Positions 16,384-23,546 of a DNA stretch of 34,785 nucleotides are shown here, piece by piece. The notes below the pieces were generated by a model. That model was given only the letters and a program-made list of their open reading frames with translations. It did not search any database and had not been told where the DNA came from. Position 1 is the first letter of the stretch. Every line of letters begins with the position of its first letter. Origin of the DNA: SAR202 cluster bacterium Casp-Chloro-G2 (lineage in GTDB: Bacteria > Chloroflexota > Dehalococcoidia > Lucifugimonadales > UBA3495); NCBI GenBank assembly GCA_002816575.1, contig MUCI01000004.1, positions 1 through 34,785 on the forward strand. Reading direction: 5' to 3'. A program made the translations under genes and the position numbers.

Positions 16384-17373
16384 ATGGCCACCCAACAGGC
16401 AGACACCCCACAGGCGGTTGCACGAATGGTGGACGCCGCCAAAGCGTTTGTCAGCAGTCTGAACGACCAGCAGGCAGGCAAGGCGAGATTTGAATATCTG
16501 GACGGCGAGCGCATCTTTTGGTACTACCCGCCGATGAACCGACACGGCCTGCCCCTTAGGGACATGGACCCGTCACAGCGTGATCTGGCGATGGCGGTGA
16601 TGGCCAGCGGCCTGACGACCGAGTCCTACGAACAGGCCAAACTGATCATGGAACACGAAGATGTGCTTGGTCCGCTGGAGAAAGAGCAAGGGATAAAGAC
16701 CTTTGTCCGCGATACCGAGCTCTATTATTTCACCATTTTTGGCGAGCCCGGAGGAGAGGCACCCTGGGGCTGGAGGGTTGAGGGGCACCATATCTCCATC
16801 CACTTCAGCATCATGGGCGATAAGGTGATTAGCACCACGCCCTTCTTCTTTGGGGCCAATCCTGCCCAGGTCCGAAAGGGCCCCAAGAACGGACTACGTA
16901 TCTTGGGCGCCAGGGAAGACATGGCCTTCGACCTGATGGCGTCCCTGACCGAGGAACAGGTCGCCGAGTCGATCATCTGCGACGCGGCCCCCGCCGACAT
17001 CGTAACCTTCAACTCCTCCAAGGCCTCGCTCATGGCCTACGAGGGACTGCCCGCCTCCAAGATGAACGGCGCCCAGAAAGAACTGCTGCTGGCGTTGGTA
17101 GCGGAGTACGTCAACCAGGTGCACACCGACCTTGCGGAGCACAAATTGGCCGAGCTTAAAAAGACTGGGCTGGACCACTTGCACCTGGGCTGGGCCGGGC
17201 CGGTCACCAAGGACGAGCCCCACTATTACCGGATCCACGGCGGGGATTTCGTGGTTGAGTTTGATAACCGCCAAGACGGCGCCAACCACATACACTCCGT
17301 CTGGCGTGACGTGGAGAACGATTTCGCGGCGGACGTCCTCCGGGACCACCTACTGCTCTTCCACGTCCTATAA
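16384..17373 (+). CDS. DUF3500 family protein
   Basis: A 329-residue protein recognisable as DUF3500. Landmarks are RFEYLDGERIFWYYPP near the N-terminus, WGWRVEGHHISIHFSI, TTPFFFGANPAQVRKGP and, near the C-terminus, HYYRIHGGDFVVEFDN followed by NHIHSVWRD and DFAADVLRDH. Several conserved His residues (GHHIS, NHIHS) suggest a metal site, but no activity is established. There is no signal peptide in this version. The start is set by AAGGAG at 16369-16374, 9 nt before the ATG; the frame is open further upstream, but that part overlaps the promoter. It has its own promoter and no same-strand partner. Confidence 0.88.
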   Translation: MATQQADTPQAVARMVDAAKAFVSSLNDQQAGKARFEYLDGERIFWYYPPMNRHGLPLRDMDPSQRDLAMAVMASGLTTESYEQAKLIMEHEDVLGPLEKEQGIKTFVRDTELYYFTIFGEPGGEAPWGWRVEGHHISIHFSIMGDKVISTTPFFFGANPAQVRKGPKNGLRILGAREDMAFDLMASLTEEQVAESIICDAAPADIVTFNSSKASLMAYEGLPASKMNGAQKELLLALVAEYVNQVHTDLAEHKLAELKKTGLDHLHLGWAGPVTKDEPHYYRIHGGDFVVEFDNRQDGANHIHSVWRDVENDFAADVLRDHLLLFHVL

Positions 17374-17412
17374 CCTGGCAACCTTAGGAACAGGTCCGGG
17401 GAAACCCAAAAT

Positions 17413-17668
17413 GAGTCGTCCCGGAGTTTGGTGGGTGGATGCCGCGGCCTTTGTCATTCCGATCGAAGAGAGGAATCTCGTTGCTGATGGGAGACCAACT
17501 GCCGGTCCCGCGGCACGATAGCAACTTTGAAGTCAAGCAAAGAGATTCTTCTCCTTCTCGGGAAGGATTAGAATGACAGGCGGCGAGTGTGGTTGCTCTG
17601 AACGACCGTCATTTCGCCTTTCGCCGTAATGACTGCATCTGACCGGTAGCGTGCTACCCATGATGAAA
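17413..17668. repeat. Dispersed palindromic repeat, copy 2
   Basis: Matches 5465-5719 over its whole length with scattered substitutions. The core 17453-17577 runs from GTCATTC to GAATGAC as an imperfect inverted repeat. A second one follows (GTCATTTC to TAATGAC), then GTAGCGTGCTAC. It fills the gap between the DUF3500 gene and panB (17374-17745). The remainder of the gap holds an 8-bp hairpin (17699-17721) that might end panB transcription. Confidence 0.75.
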
Positions 17669-17745
17669 CCCCGGGATGACTCATGTTTTGGTGATATTGC
17701 GGGAGGTCTGAATCTTCCCGCACGGCCGGATGGCCCGCGGCGGGG

Positions 17746-18585
17746 TTACTGGGCGTCCGTCAACCCTTCCAGCAGAGACTCATTCATGGAGAAAGAATGT
17801 TCCTCAGCCGGGAACGAACCCGCCTCAACCTCCTGGGCATATTGGACCAAGGCAGACCGCATCGATTCGGCCAGTTCGGCATACCGCTTGGCATGCTTGG
17901 GCACGACATCGGTATATAGCCCCAACATGTCATGCAAAACCTGCACCTGCCCATCGCAGCCGGTGCCGGCGCCGATCCCGATGGTGGGAATCCTTAACTG
18001 CCGGGTGATTAGACCAGCCAGGGGAGCCGGCACCACCTCCAATACCAGGGCGAACGCCCCTGCCGCTTCTAGTGCTTTGGCGTCCTTGAGCAGTCGCGCC
18101 GCCTCGTTCCGTTGCCGTCCCTGGACCCGGTAGCCGCCCAGCGTGTGCACCGACTGGGGGGTTAATCCGATGTGGCCCATGACCGGGATACCCGAGTCCA
18201 CGATCCGGGCTACGGTTGGGGATATCTTCTCGCCACCCTCAAGCTTGACGGCCTGGGCGCCCCCCTCTTGCACCAACCTGGCGGCGTTGGTCATGGCTTG
18301 TTTGGCGTCGATCTGGTAGCTCATGAATGGCAGGTCGGCCACGATCATCGACTCCTTGGCGCCCCTGGCGACAGCTTTGGTGTGATGCAGCATGTCCTCC
18401 ATGGTCACCGGGATGGTCGAATCGTAGCCAAGCACGACCATACCCAGGCTGTCCCCCACCAACAACAGGGGTATGCCGGCCAAGCTGGCCAATTGGGCCG
18501 AGGTATAATCATATGCCGTGATCATTGGGATCTTTTCGCCGCGGGCCTTCATCTCAGCCAAGACTCTGATATTGGTTTTTCGCAC
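17746..18585 (-). CDS. panB: 3-methyl-2-oxobutanoate hydroxymethyltransferase
   Basis: Ketopantoate hydroxymethyltransferase, 279 residues, the first committed step of pantothenate/CoA synthesis: it transfers a hydroxymethyl group from methylene-tetrahydrofolate to 2-oxoisovalerate. All core motifs are present: [24 protein letters not shown] with the metal-binding Asp, [24 protein letters not shown], the catalytic Glu in LVLEVVPA, and [14 protein letters not shown]. The frame opens upstream to 18723, but GTG 18585 follows GAGGAG with good spacing and gives the normal family length. No panC or panD is adjacent. It is divergent from the dienelactone hydrolase. Confidence 0.96.
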   Translation of the reverse strand: MRKTNIRVLAEMKARGEKIPMITAYDYTSAQLASLAGIPLLLVGDSLGMVVLGYDSTIPVTMEDMLHHTKAVARGAKESMIVADLPFMSYQIDAKQAMTNAARLVQEGGAQAVKLEGGEKISPTVARIVDSGIPVMGHIGLTPQSVHTLGGYRVQGRQRNEAARLLKDAKALEAAGAFALVLEVVPAPLAGLITRQLRIPTIGIGAGTGCDGQVQVLHDMLGLYTDVVPKHAKRYAELAESMRSALVQYAQEVEAGSFPAEEHSFSMNESLLEGLTDAQ

Positions 18586-18785
18586 TACTCTCTCCTCAAG
18601 ATTTGACCGCTTCCAAACACCGTTGCGAATCGCATCGATGCGCCGCGGCCGGTCCAAAGCATGCTCCCAGGGCCGGTTTATCCTGAAACCGGTGCGGGTT
18701 ATCTCGTGGACGGGACTCTGCAATATAGCACCGGCGGACCGCTGGAGGTCAAGACATGCCCGATACAGTCACGGAAAATCCGCGC

Positions 18786-18814
18786 TTGTGCGCGACTATG
18801 CCCTCTGCTAGAAT
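18786..18814 (+). promoter_or_regulatory. Candidate promoter of the dienelactone hydrolase gene
   Basis: TTGTGC, a 17-bp spacer and TAGAAT. It would give a leader of about 115 nt. The -35 match is moderate. Confidence 0.4.
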
Positions 18815-18936
18815 CTTCACGAACCTCGCTGGTCTGAGAATTTGGGCGATTCACGAGCTGCAGGCAAATCAGACGGCAGTTCGGGACGCAGACGGATTAT
18901 AGCGGGTGACATCGGTACGGTTAAGGAGGTATCTAT

Positions 18937-19704
18937 ATGCCATCGTTTTGGGAGAATCTAAGATTTCCCGGCGAGCGGGAAATGGACGACTTGCACGGCG
19001 CGCAGGGGCAGGACATGGTGACCTATGTCAGCAGTCCCTCACCTTCCAAGGGAAACAGTTTCCCGGCTGTTATCGTTATCATGGAGGCTTTTGGGGTCAC
19101 CGGCCATATCGAAAAGGTTTGCGACCAGTACGCCGCCAATGGCTACGTAGCCATTGCCCCTGCCCTATACCACCGCCAGCATCCCAATCCCAAACTGGGA
19201 TACGACGAGATGCCCGCGGTGCAGCAATACATGGGAGCGTTGCGCGACGACGAGATCGTTGAAGACATCAACGTTGCCATTGATTATCTGCAACACCGGA
19301 ACCAACGGACCGCCGGCAACAAGATCGGTATCGTCGGGTACTGCGTGGGCGGACGGATCGCCTACCTGGCCGCCGCCAGCTGCCCGGGCCTGAGCGCCGC
19401 ATCGGTCTACTACGGCGGGCGCATCCTGGTGCCGTTCGGCGACGGTCCCGCTCCCATCGTTCTCACCAACAAAATCAAGATTCCCGTGATGGGCAACTTC
19501 GGCGAGTTGGACGAGAACCCGTCACCCGCCGACGTGGCAACCATTGAGGCCACAGTTAAGGGAGCAGGCGTGACCTACGACTTCAAGTCCTACCCCGGCG
19601 CCGGTCACGGCTTCAACTGTGACGACCGGGGCAGCTACAACGAGGCGGCCGCCAAGGACGCCTTCTCCCGCACCCTAGGCTGGTTCGACAAATACGTCAA
19701 ATAA
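18937..19704 (+). CDS. Dienelactone hydrolase family protein
   Basis: A 255-residue alpha/beta hydrolase of the dienelactone hydrolase family, cytoplasmic. The triad is complete: Cys136 in GYCVGG, Asp192 in GELDENPS, and His224 in GAGHGF. The conserved EAFGV near residue 50 carries the Glu that usually activates the nucleophilic Cys. Characterised members open lactone rings in chloroaromatic breakdown, but many act on other esters, so the substrate is open. The ribosome site is unusually good (TAAGGAGG, 7 nt spacing). A 14-bp perfect terminator follows, so it is probably monocistronic. Confidence 0.92.
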   Translation: MPSFWENLRFPGEREMDDLHGAQGQDMVTYVSSPSPSKGNSFPAVIVIMEAFGVTGHIEKVCDQYAANGYVAIAPALYHRQHPNPKLGYDEMPAVQQYMGALRDDEIVEDINVAIDYLQHRNQRTAGNKIGIVGYCVGGRIAYLAAASCPGLSAASVYYGGRILVPFGDGPAPIVLTNKIKIPVMGNFGELDENPSPADVATIEATVKGAGVTYDFKSYPGAGHGFNCDDRGSYNEAAAKDAFSRTLGWFDKYVK

Positions 19705-19742
19705 CCCAACGTTCCCAGTCCAGGCCTAGCTTGAACATGATT

Positions 19743-19777
19743 GACCCGGAGGACGCAGCCGCGTCCTCCGGGTCTTT
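19743..19777 (+). terminator. Rho-independent terminator after dienelactone hydrolase
   Basis: GACCCGGAGGACGC (19743-19756) and GCGTCCTCCGGGTC (19761-19774) form a perfect 14-bp stem with loop AGCC, followed by TTTCT. Confidence 0.85.
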
Positions 19778-19844
19778 CTACTCCGGGTGACACGAGAGGT
19801 CCGTCCTGGTCGTCCCCACTGGCGGTGGGGTCTGGTCCGACGGG

Positions 19845-19873
19845 TTGTTATCGCCAGGCACGGCGAATACAAT
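19845..19873 (+). promoter_or_regulatory. Promoter of the deiodinase-like selenoprotein gene
   Basis: TTGTTA (19845-19850), a 17-bp spacer and TACAAT (19868-19873), with a start expected near 19880. An upstream in-frame TTG coincides with the -35 box and so would be untranscribed, which supports ATG 19917 as the start codon. Confidence 0.6.
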
Positions 19874-19916
19874 AGCCCCGAATCAATCTGCGCCCGCGCT
19901 CAAGGGGAAGGCCGAT

Positions 19917-20657
19917 ATGCTGAAAGCAGACCGAGACCAGATACTGGGGAACCTTCAGGGCGATGACCGGAAACTGTTCCGGCGGTTCATGGACGACTAC
20001 CGGGCAAAACGCGAGGGGACGACCGTCGGTCAGATGCCGGCCCGCGAGATGCTAGAGGCGATCGGCGGAAACCTGACCCCCATCCTGCGCGAGGCCATGG
20101 AAGCAGTGGTGGCCCGGGACGAGATGGGCCCTCACGTTGGCGATGTGCCCCCCGATTTCGAACTAAAGCGGGCGGGCTCGGAGGAGCGGGTCCGGCTGTC
20201 CAGCTTCAAAGATAAACGGCCCGTGGCCCTGATCTTTGGCAGCTACACTTGACCGCCCTTCCGCGCTCAGGTTGAGCGCATGGAGCAACTCTACAGCCAG
20301 TACCAGGACCACATCGAGTTCTTCGTGGTTTACGTTCAAGAGGCCCACCCCACCGACGGCTGGCAGACCGATTCCAATGTCGAGGAAGGTGTCCTGCTGC
20401 GCCAACACCAAAGCTACGAGGAACGGGAAGAGGCCGCCCAGTCCTGCACCATCGGGCTGCACATCTCACTTCCAACCTTGGTTGAAGAGATGGACAACGC
20501 CATCGACGAGGCTTACGGGGCTGCCCCGGAGCGCCTGTACCTGATCGGCAAGGACGGCAAAGTCGTTTACCACGGCGGCGCCGGCCCCCACCTGTTCGAC
20601 CTAGAAGAACTGGACGGCGCGATCCAAAAGATGCAGGCCGGGGCCAAAGTCAGTTAG
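19917..20657 (+). CDS. Iodothyronine deiodinase-like selenoprotein (in-frame TGA = Sec112)
   Basis: One 246-residue reading frame interrupted only by TGA at 20250-20252. Around it the protein reads PVALIFGSYT-Sec-PPFRAQVE, which is the deiodinase active-site pattern (vertebrate: FGSCT-Sec-P). Downstream, further deiodinase landmarks are in the same frame: VYVQEAHPTDGW and, nearer the end, PERLYLIGKDGKVVYHGG then GP. The first 75 residues are helical and unlike the vertebrate enzymes; there is no membrane anchor. A thioredoxin fold with Sec as nucleophile is expected. In bacteria the role need not be iodothyronine deiodination; reductive dehalogenation or peroxide reduction are alternatives. 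Start: ATG 19917 behind GGGGAAGG. A hairpin right after the TGA fits a bacterial SECIS. A nonsense mutation is less likely, since TGA stands exactly at the Sec position. Confidence 0.9.
20263..20279 (+). promoter_or_regulatory. Bacterial SECIS element of the deiodinase-like gene
   Basis: GCGCTCA and TGAGCGC pair perfectly around the loop GGT. The loop starts 17 nt after the TGA. Bacterial SECIS hairpins are expected right after the UGA, with the apical loop about 16-37 nt away and a G near the loop start, bound by SelB. All of these fit. Confidence 0.75.
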
Positions 20658-20682
20658 AAGTCTCTCAGCGGCCAACGACAAC

Positions 20683-20718
20683 AAAAGGCCCGTTCGTCGG
20701 TTGATGAACGGGCCTTTT
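20683..20718. terminator. Bidirectional rho-independent terminator
   Basis: AAAAGGCCCGTTC (20683-20695) pairs with GAACGGGCCTTTT (20706-20718) around a 10-nt loop. The A-run and T-run let it work on both strands. It lies between the convergent selenoprotein gene and the decarboxylase operon. Confidence 0.88.
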
Positions 20719-20742
20719 GTGATTGCGCCACGGTATCGGGGG

Positions 20743-21315
20743 CTAGTGGCCGGGCTGTCGCTGTTCCACGAAGGTGTTCCGGAAACGGTATAGGGTGAAC
20801 TCGGGCTCCACCGGGGCCACCGGCAGATATTCGCCCTCATCGATCTTGGCTACTATGAAATTGGGGCCGTCAGTCGCCAGCGCCTCGGACACTGCGGCTT
20901 CCAAGTCTTCCAGGTCCGACACGGTCTTCGTGCGGGCGATCCCGCAGCTTCGGGCTACCTGCTCCAGGTCGGTCCCCATGCCGGTGTGGCTGGTCTGCCC
21001 GCCGGTCTGGCCCCACTTTTCGTTGTCCCATACCACCACCGTCAGGTTCTTGGGCTGCTCCCGCCCGATGGATGCGATCGTTCCCAGGTTCATCAGGAGC
21101 GAACCGTCGCCGTCCAGGGAAATGACCTGTTCGTCGGTGGCCATGGCCATGCCCAGCGCCAGGGACGAGCAAAGCCCCATGTTGCCGTAGGTGTAGAAAT
21201 TGCGGTCGCGGTGTCCGGCGTGCCAAAGGTCGTCAGACCCGGGACCAAGGTTGCTGACGATGGGCGCATCGCCCGCCAAACGCAAAATCATTTGTGTGCC
21301 TTCGAATCTACGCAA
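20743..21315 (-). CDS. ThDP-dependent decarboxylase, pyrophosphate-binding subunit (sulfopyruvate decarboxylase beta-like)
   Basis: A 190-residue ThDP-binding half-enzyme. The cofactor motif is present as SLDGDGSLLMNLGTIASI followed by the conserved Asn of VVVWDNEKWGQTGG. YTYGNMGLCSSLALGMAMA is typical of the C-terminal halves of sulfopyruvate and phosphonopyruvate decarboxylases. It needs the adjacent alpha subunit, which supplies the pyrimidine-binding side. The start overlaps the alpha stop by 8 bp: TTG 21315 sits 5 nt behind GGAGG, while ATG 21291 behind GAAGG is an alternative. The true substrate (sulfopyruvate, phosphonopyruvate or another 2-oxo acid) cannot be told, and no other coenzyme M genes are nearby. 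Confidence 0.85.
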   Translation of the reverse strand: MRRFEGTQMILRLAGDAPIVSNLGPGSDDLWHAGHRDRNFYTYGNMGLCSSLALGMAMATDEQVISLDGDGSLLMNLGTIASIGREQPKNLTVVVWDNEKWGQTGGQTSHTGMGTDLEQVARSCGIARTKTVSDLEDLEAAVSEALATDGPNFIVAKIDEGEYLPVAPVEPEFTLYRFRNTFVEQRQPGH

Positions 21316-21814
21316 GTTTGCCTCCGTGCAGCAATTGGGTCATGCACACCGCCAAGGGCTGCCGGTTGGCGTGGCAAAGCTTCATGGCGCCGTCGAGCAA
21401 CTTTTCCATGTTCCGGTCGTCGTCCAGTGTGAAGTGAACCAGCCCCAACTGGTCCATGATAGGCCGGACGGCTTGTCCCATGGCCACCTGGGCGATGTTG
21501 AACTCGCCGGGCCCGCCCCGCAGATTGACGAACATGGGGATGGGCGTTCTGGATGGGATGCACAGGCTGGCCAGGGCGTTTACGCTATTGCCGAACCCGC
21601 TGGATTGCATGAATACGGCTGCGTTGCGGCCCGCCGCGTAAGACCCGACCGCGATGCCGATGGCCTCCTCCTCTCTGGTGGCCGCGACCAATCTGAAGTA
21701 GGGGTCGGCCTCGATCAGGCTGGTCACCCGATGGATGGATATGTCCGGCACATAGGCAATCAAGGACGTATCCCAGTCCTTGAGCGCTTTGACTATCATT
21801 TCCGCCCAGTTCAT
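21308..21814 (-). CDS. ThDP-dependent decarboxylase, pyrimidine-binding subunit (sulfopyruvate decarboxylase alpha-like)
   Basis: A 168-residue partner of the following gene. It matches the N-terminal (PYR) domain of ThDP decarboxylases: AYVPDISIHRVTSLIE, the conserved Glu region ATREEEAIGIAVGSYAAGR, and AVFMQSSGFGNSVNAL. Together the two subunits rebuild one decarboxylase as an alpha/beta complex. The start ATG 21814 has GGAG 8 nt upstream. The longer open frame to 22054 crosses the promoter and the divergent gene, and is rejected. It is transcribed divergently from the flavin-reductase/UGSC operon. Confidence 0.85.
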   Translation of the reverse strand: MNWAEMIVKALKDWDTSLIAYVPDISIHRVTSLIEADPYFRLVAATREEEAIGIAVGSYAAGRNAAVFMQSSGFGNSVNALASLCIPSRTPIPMFVNLRGGPGEFNIAQVAMGQAVRPIMDQLGLVHFTLDDDRNMEKLLDGAMKLCHANRQPLAVCMTQLLHGGKLA

Positions 21815-21895
21815 GTATCTGTCTCCAATGGCCCTAGTAGCTCCCTGGTGACCGGCCGAAAAGCACGTGAGAGGCCCCAGGCGTGAGCGGCTACC

Positions 21896-21924
21896 AACAT
21901 AACAGTGGCACTTTCGATTGTCAA
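21896..21924 (-). promoter_or_regulatory. Promoter of the decarboxylase operon
   Basis: On the minus strand TTGACA (21924-21919), a 17-bp spacer and TATGTT (21901-21896). Its -35 box is only 3 bp from the -35 box of the divergent promoter. Confidence 0.65.
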
Positions 21925-21927
21925 AAC

Positions 21928-21956
21928 TTGGCGTCTCCCCTGGCGGTCTATATAAT
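21928..21956 (+). promoter_or_regulatory. Promoter of the flavin-reductase/UGSC operon
   Basis: TTGGCG (21928-21933), a 17-bp spacer and consensus TATAAT (21951-21956). The leader is about 70 nt. Back to back with the minus-strand promoter, so the two could share a regulator. Confidence 0.65.
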
Positions 21957-22032
21957 TCCCACGAGATAGCCCCCAGAAACAACCCACATAAAATCATAAG
22001 GCAGCCGGGACTCCCCCGGTAGAGGTAATTAC

Positions 22033-22659
22033 TTGAAGATCGACCCAAATACATTTGAAGGTTTCAACCGCGTCCTCACCGGAGTGATCGTTCCCAGGCC
22101 CATCGCGTTCGTATCTTCCGTGTCCCCCGACGGCGTGGTCAACCTGGCGCCTTACTCATTCTTCAATGCCGTGTCCTACACCACCGTCGTTTTCTCGTCT
22201 TCCCGGCACGTTGGTAACAAGAGCAAGGACACCCTGCGGAACATCGAAGAGACCGGCGAGTTCGTGGTGAACATCGTGGTAGATCCCATTGCTGAGGCGA
22301 TGAATGCCACCGCGGCCGAATTCCCCGAGGGCGTGGATGAGTTCGAGATTGCCGGGCTGACCCATGCACCCTCGGATATCGTCAAAGCCCCCAGGGTGCT
22401 TGAATCTCCGGTGAACATCGAATGTAAGCTGGACCAGGTGGTGCAGATCGGCTCCGGTGACCACGAGCATGGACTGGTTATCGGCACCATCGTCTTGATG
22501 CACGTCCGTGACGACATTATCAACGGGCACCGCATCGACCAGGAGAAGCTCATGGCCACCGGCCGCATGGCGGGCAACATGTACTGCCGCACCAGCGACC
22601 GTTACGAGATGGTCCGCCCGGTGTATGACCCGGCAAAGAGCGCGGCCGCCAACCGCTAG
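22033..22659 (+). CDS. Flavin reductase family protein (FMN-binding split barrel)
   Basis: A 208-residue flavin-reductase-like/FMN-binding split-barrel protein. The family start FNRVLTGVIVPRPIAFVSS is followed by GVVNLAPYSFFNAVSYTTV and by NIEETGEFVVNIV. Members bind FMN and act as NAD(P)H:flavin reductases or as flavoproteins of unknown role. The start is TTG 22033 with GAGGT 6 nt upstream; no better ATG exists. The UGSC selenoprotein gene begins 38 bp after the stop, so the two are most likely cotranscribed, and this protein may supply electrons to it (inference). Confidence 0.9.
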   Translation: MKIDPNTFEGFNRVLTGVIVPRPIAFVSSVSPDGVVNLAPYSFFNAVSYTTVVFSSSRHVGNKSKDTLRNIEETGEFVVNIVVDPIAEAMNATAAEFPEGVDEFEIAGLTHAPSDIVKAPRVLESPVNIECKLDQVVQIGSGDHEHGLVIGTIVLMHVRDDIINGHRIDQEKLMATGRMAGNMYCRTSDRYEMVRPVYDPAKSAAANR

Positions 22660-22697
22660 GTCCGGATTCACCTTTGGAGAGGCGAAGGAGCATGGCC

Positions 22698-23237
22698 ATG
22701 GTCAACAAGATGTCGATCCTCAGCCCGGCGGCGGAGGCGTGGCGTCCCATGGACGGCCACATCCCCCACATAAACGATCTGCAAGGCGCCACGGTCGCCA
22801 TACTGAACAACCGCTGGACCAGCATGAACATCATCTCCGAGCAGATCGGCATCATCCTCAAGGAACAGTACGGTGTGACCGAAGTCTTTGAGAGGTTGAT
22901 CCCCCTGGCCTCGGCGGCTCCCCAAGCGACCTTCGACGAGGTGGAGGCGCGCGCCCAACTGGCCATAGTCGGCCTGGCAAATTGAGGTTCCTGCACCGCG
23001 TGGAGTGTCCACGACAGCGTTAAACTGATCAAGAGCGGCATGCCCTCGGTGGTCTTGGTAACCGAGCGGTTCACCACCCTGGCCAAGGCTTCCATGCGGG
23101 GCAACGGCATGCCCGACGCGCCCATGGTCGTCCTGCCCAAGACCGAACTCACCGAGTACGTCGAGCCCGACGTGGTGCGCTCCGTGGCCAAAGAGGCCGT
23201 AGAACTGATAATCGCCCAGCTACGCGAGCCGGAATAG
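22698..23237 (+). CDS. UGSC family selenoprotein (in-frame TGA = Sec96)
   Basis: A 179-residue frame interrupted only by TGA at 22983-22985. The protein reads AIVGLAN-Sec-GSC-TAWSVHDSVKL, giving the Sec-Gly-Ser-Cys motif (Sec96, Cys99) from which the UGSC (seleno)protein family takes its name. Coding continues in the same frame for 84 residues to TAG: SVVLVTERFTTLAKA, then PMVVLPKTELTEYVEPD. The fold before it (ATVAILNNRWTSMNIISE) suggests a Rossmann-like alpha/beta domain. The activity is unknown; the Sec/Cys pair suggests redox chemistry. Start: ATG 22698, 7 nt behind GAAGGAG; ATG 22692 is too close to it. A SECIS-like hairpin follows the TGA. Cotranscribed with the flavin reductase. Confidence 0.88.
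22999..23013 (+). promoter_or_regulatory. Bacterial SECIS element of the UGSC gene
   Basis: CGTGGA (22999-23004) and TCCACG (23008-23013) pair perfectly around the loop GTG. The loop begins 19 nt after the TGA, nearly the same geometry as at 20263-20279, and again starts with G. Confidence 0.7.
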
Positions 23238-23257
23238 CCCCAAGAAAGCCAAGGTAC

Positions 23258-23287
23258 TACCGTTCTAACGGGCCCGTTAGAACGGTA
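23258..23287. repeat. Perfect 30-bp palindrome between UGSC gene and hicB
   Basis: TACCGTTCTAACGGG is followed immediately by its exact reverse complement, with no loop. It starts 20 bp after the UGSC stop and ends 47 bp before hicB. It could be an operator, for example an autoregulatory site of the toxin-antitoxin module, or a transcript-ending hairpin; there is no T-run. Confidence 0.7.
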
Positions 23288-23334
23288 TCGTGGGCACCTG
23301 TGTTCCGTGGATTCCATTAGCCCGAGGACCAACC

Positions 23335-23541
23335 ATGAAAGAATACACAGCGGTTATCGAAAAGGATCCGGCGACCGGATTGTATGTCGGTTACGTGCCT
23401 GGTTTTCCAGGAGCCCACTCCCAAGCGGCAAGCCTTGATGAATTAAACGAAAACTTGAAAGAGGTCATCGCGATGCTGCTTGAGGACGGGGACCCTGAGC
23501 TGGAAGGAGAATTTGTCGGCACTCAACGCGTGACAGTGTAG
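23335..23541 (+). CDS. hicB: HicB-type antitoxin
   Basis: A 68-residue HicB-fold antitoxin. The sequence EYTAVIEKDPATGLYVGYVPGF, then GAHSQAASLDELNENLKEVI, is the standard HicB core (RNase-H-like degenerate fold). There is no C-terminal DNA-binding domain, so any autoregulation would depend on the complex or on another factor. It precedes the hicA reading frame by 5 bp. No good ribosome site is visible (CGAGGACC only). Since its partner toxin is frameshifted, the antitoxin may now be an orphan. Confidence 0.85.
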   Translation: MKEYTAVIEKDPATGLYVGYVPGFPGAHSQAASLDELNENLKEVIAMLLEDGDPELEGEFVGTQRVTV

Positions 23542-23546
23542 CCAGC

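Noticed and set aside
17132-17521. A 129-residue plus-strand ORF across the end of the DUF3500 gene
   Set aside because: The first part is a shadow frame of DUF3500 and the rest is repeat sequence.
19845-20657. Reading 19845-20252 and 20280-20657 as two separate genes, or as one gene killed by a nonsense mutation
   Set aside because: They are in phase, the TGA stands exactly where deiodinases carry Sec, and a SECIS-like hairpin follows. The second part has no ribosome site of its own.
22674-23237. Reading 22674-22985 and 23040-23237 as two separate hypothetical proteins
   Set aside because: In-phase TGA gives the Sec-Gly-Ser-Cys motif and has a hairpin downstream; the second part lacks its own start signals.
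20250-23237. Selenocysteine tRNA or sel genes near the selenoprotein genes
   Set aside because: I found no selA, selB, selD-like protein and no tRNA-like structure in the intergenic gaps of this window.
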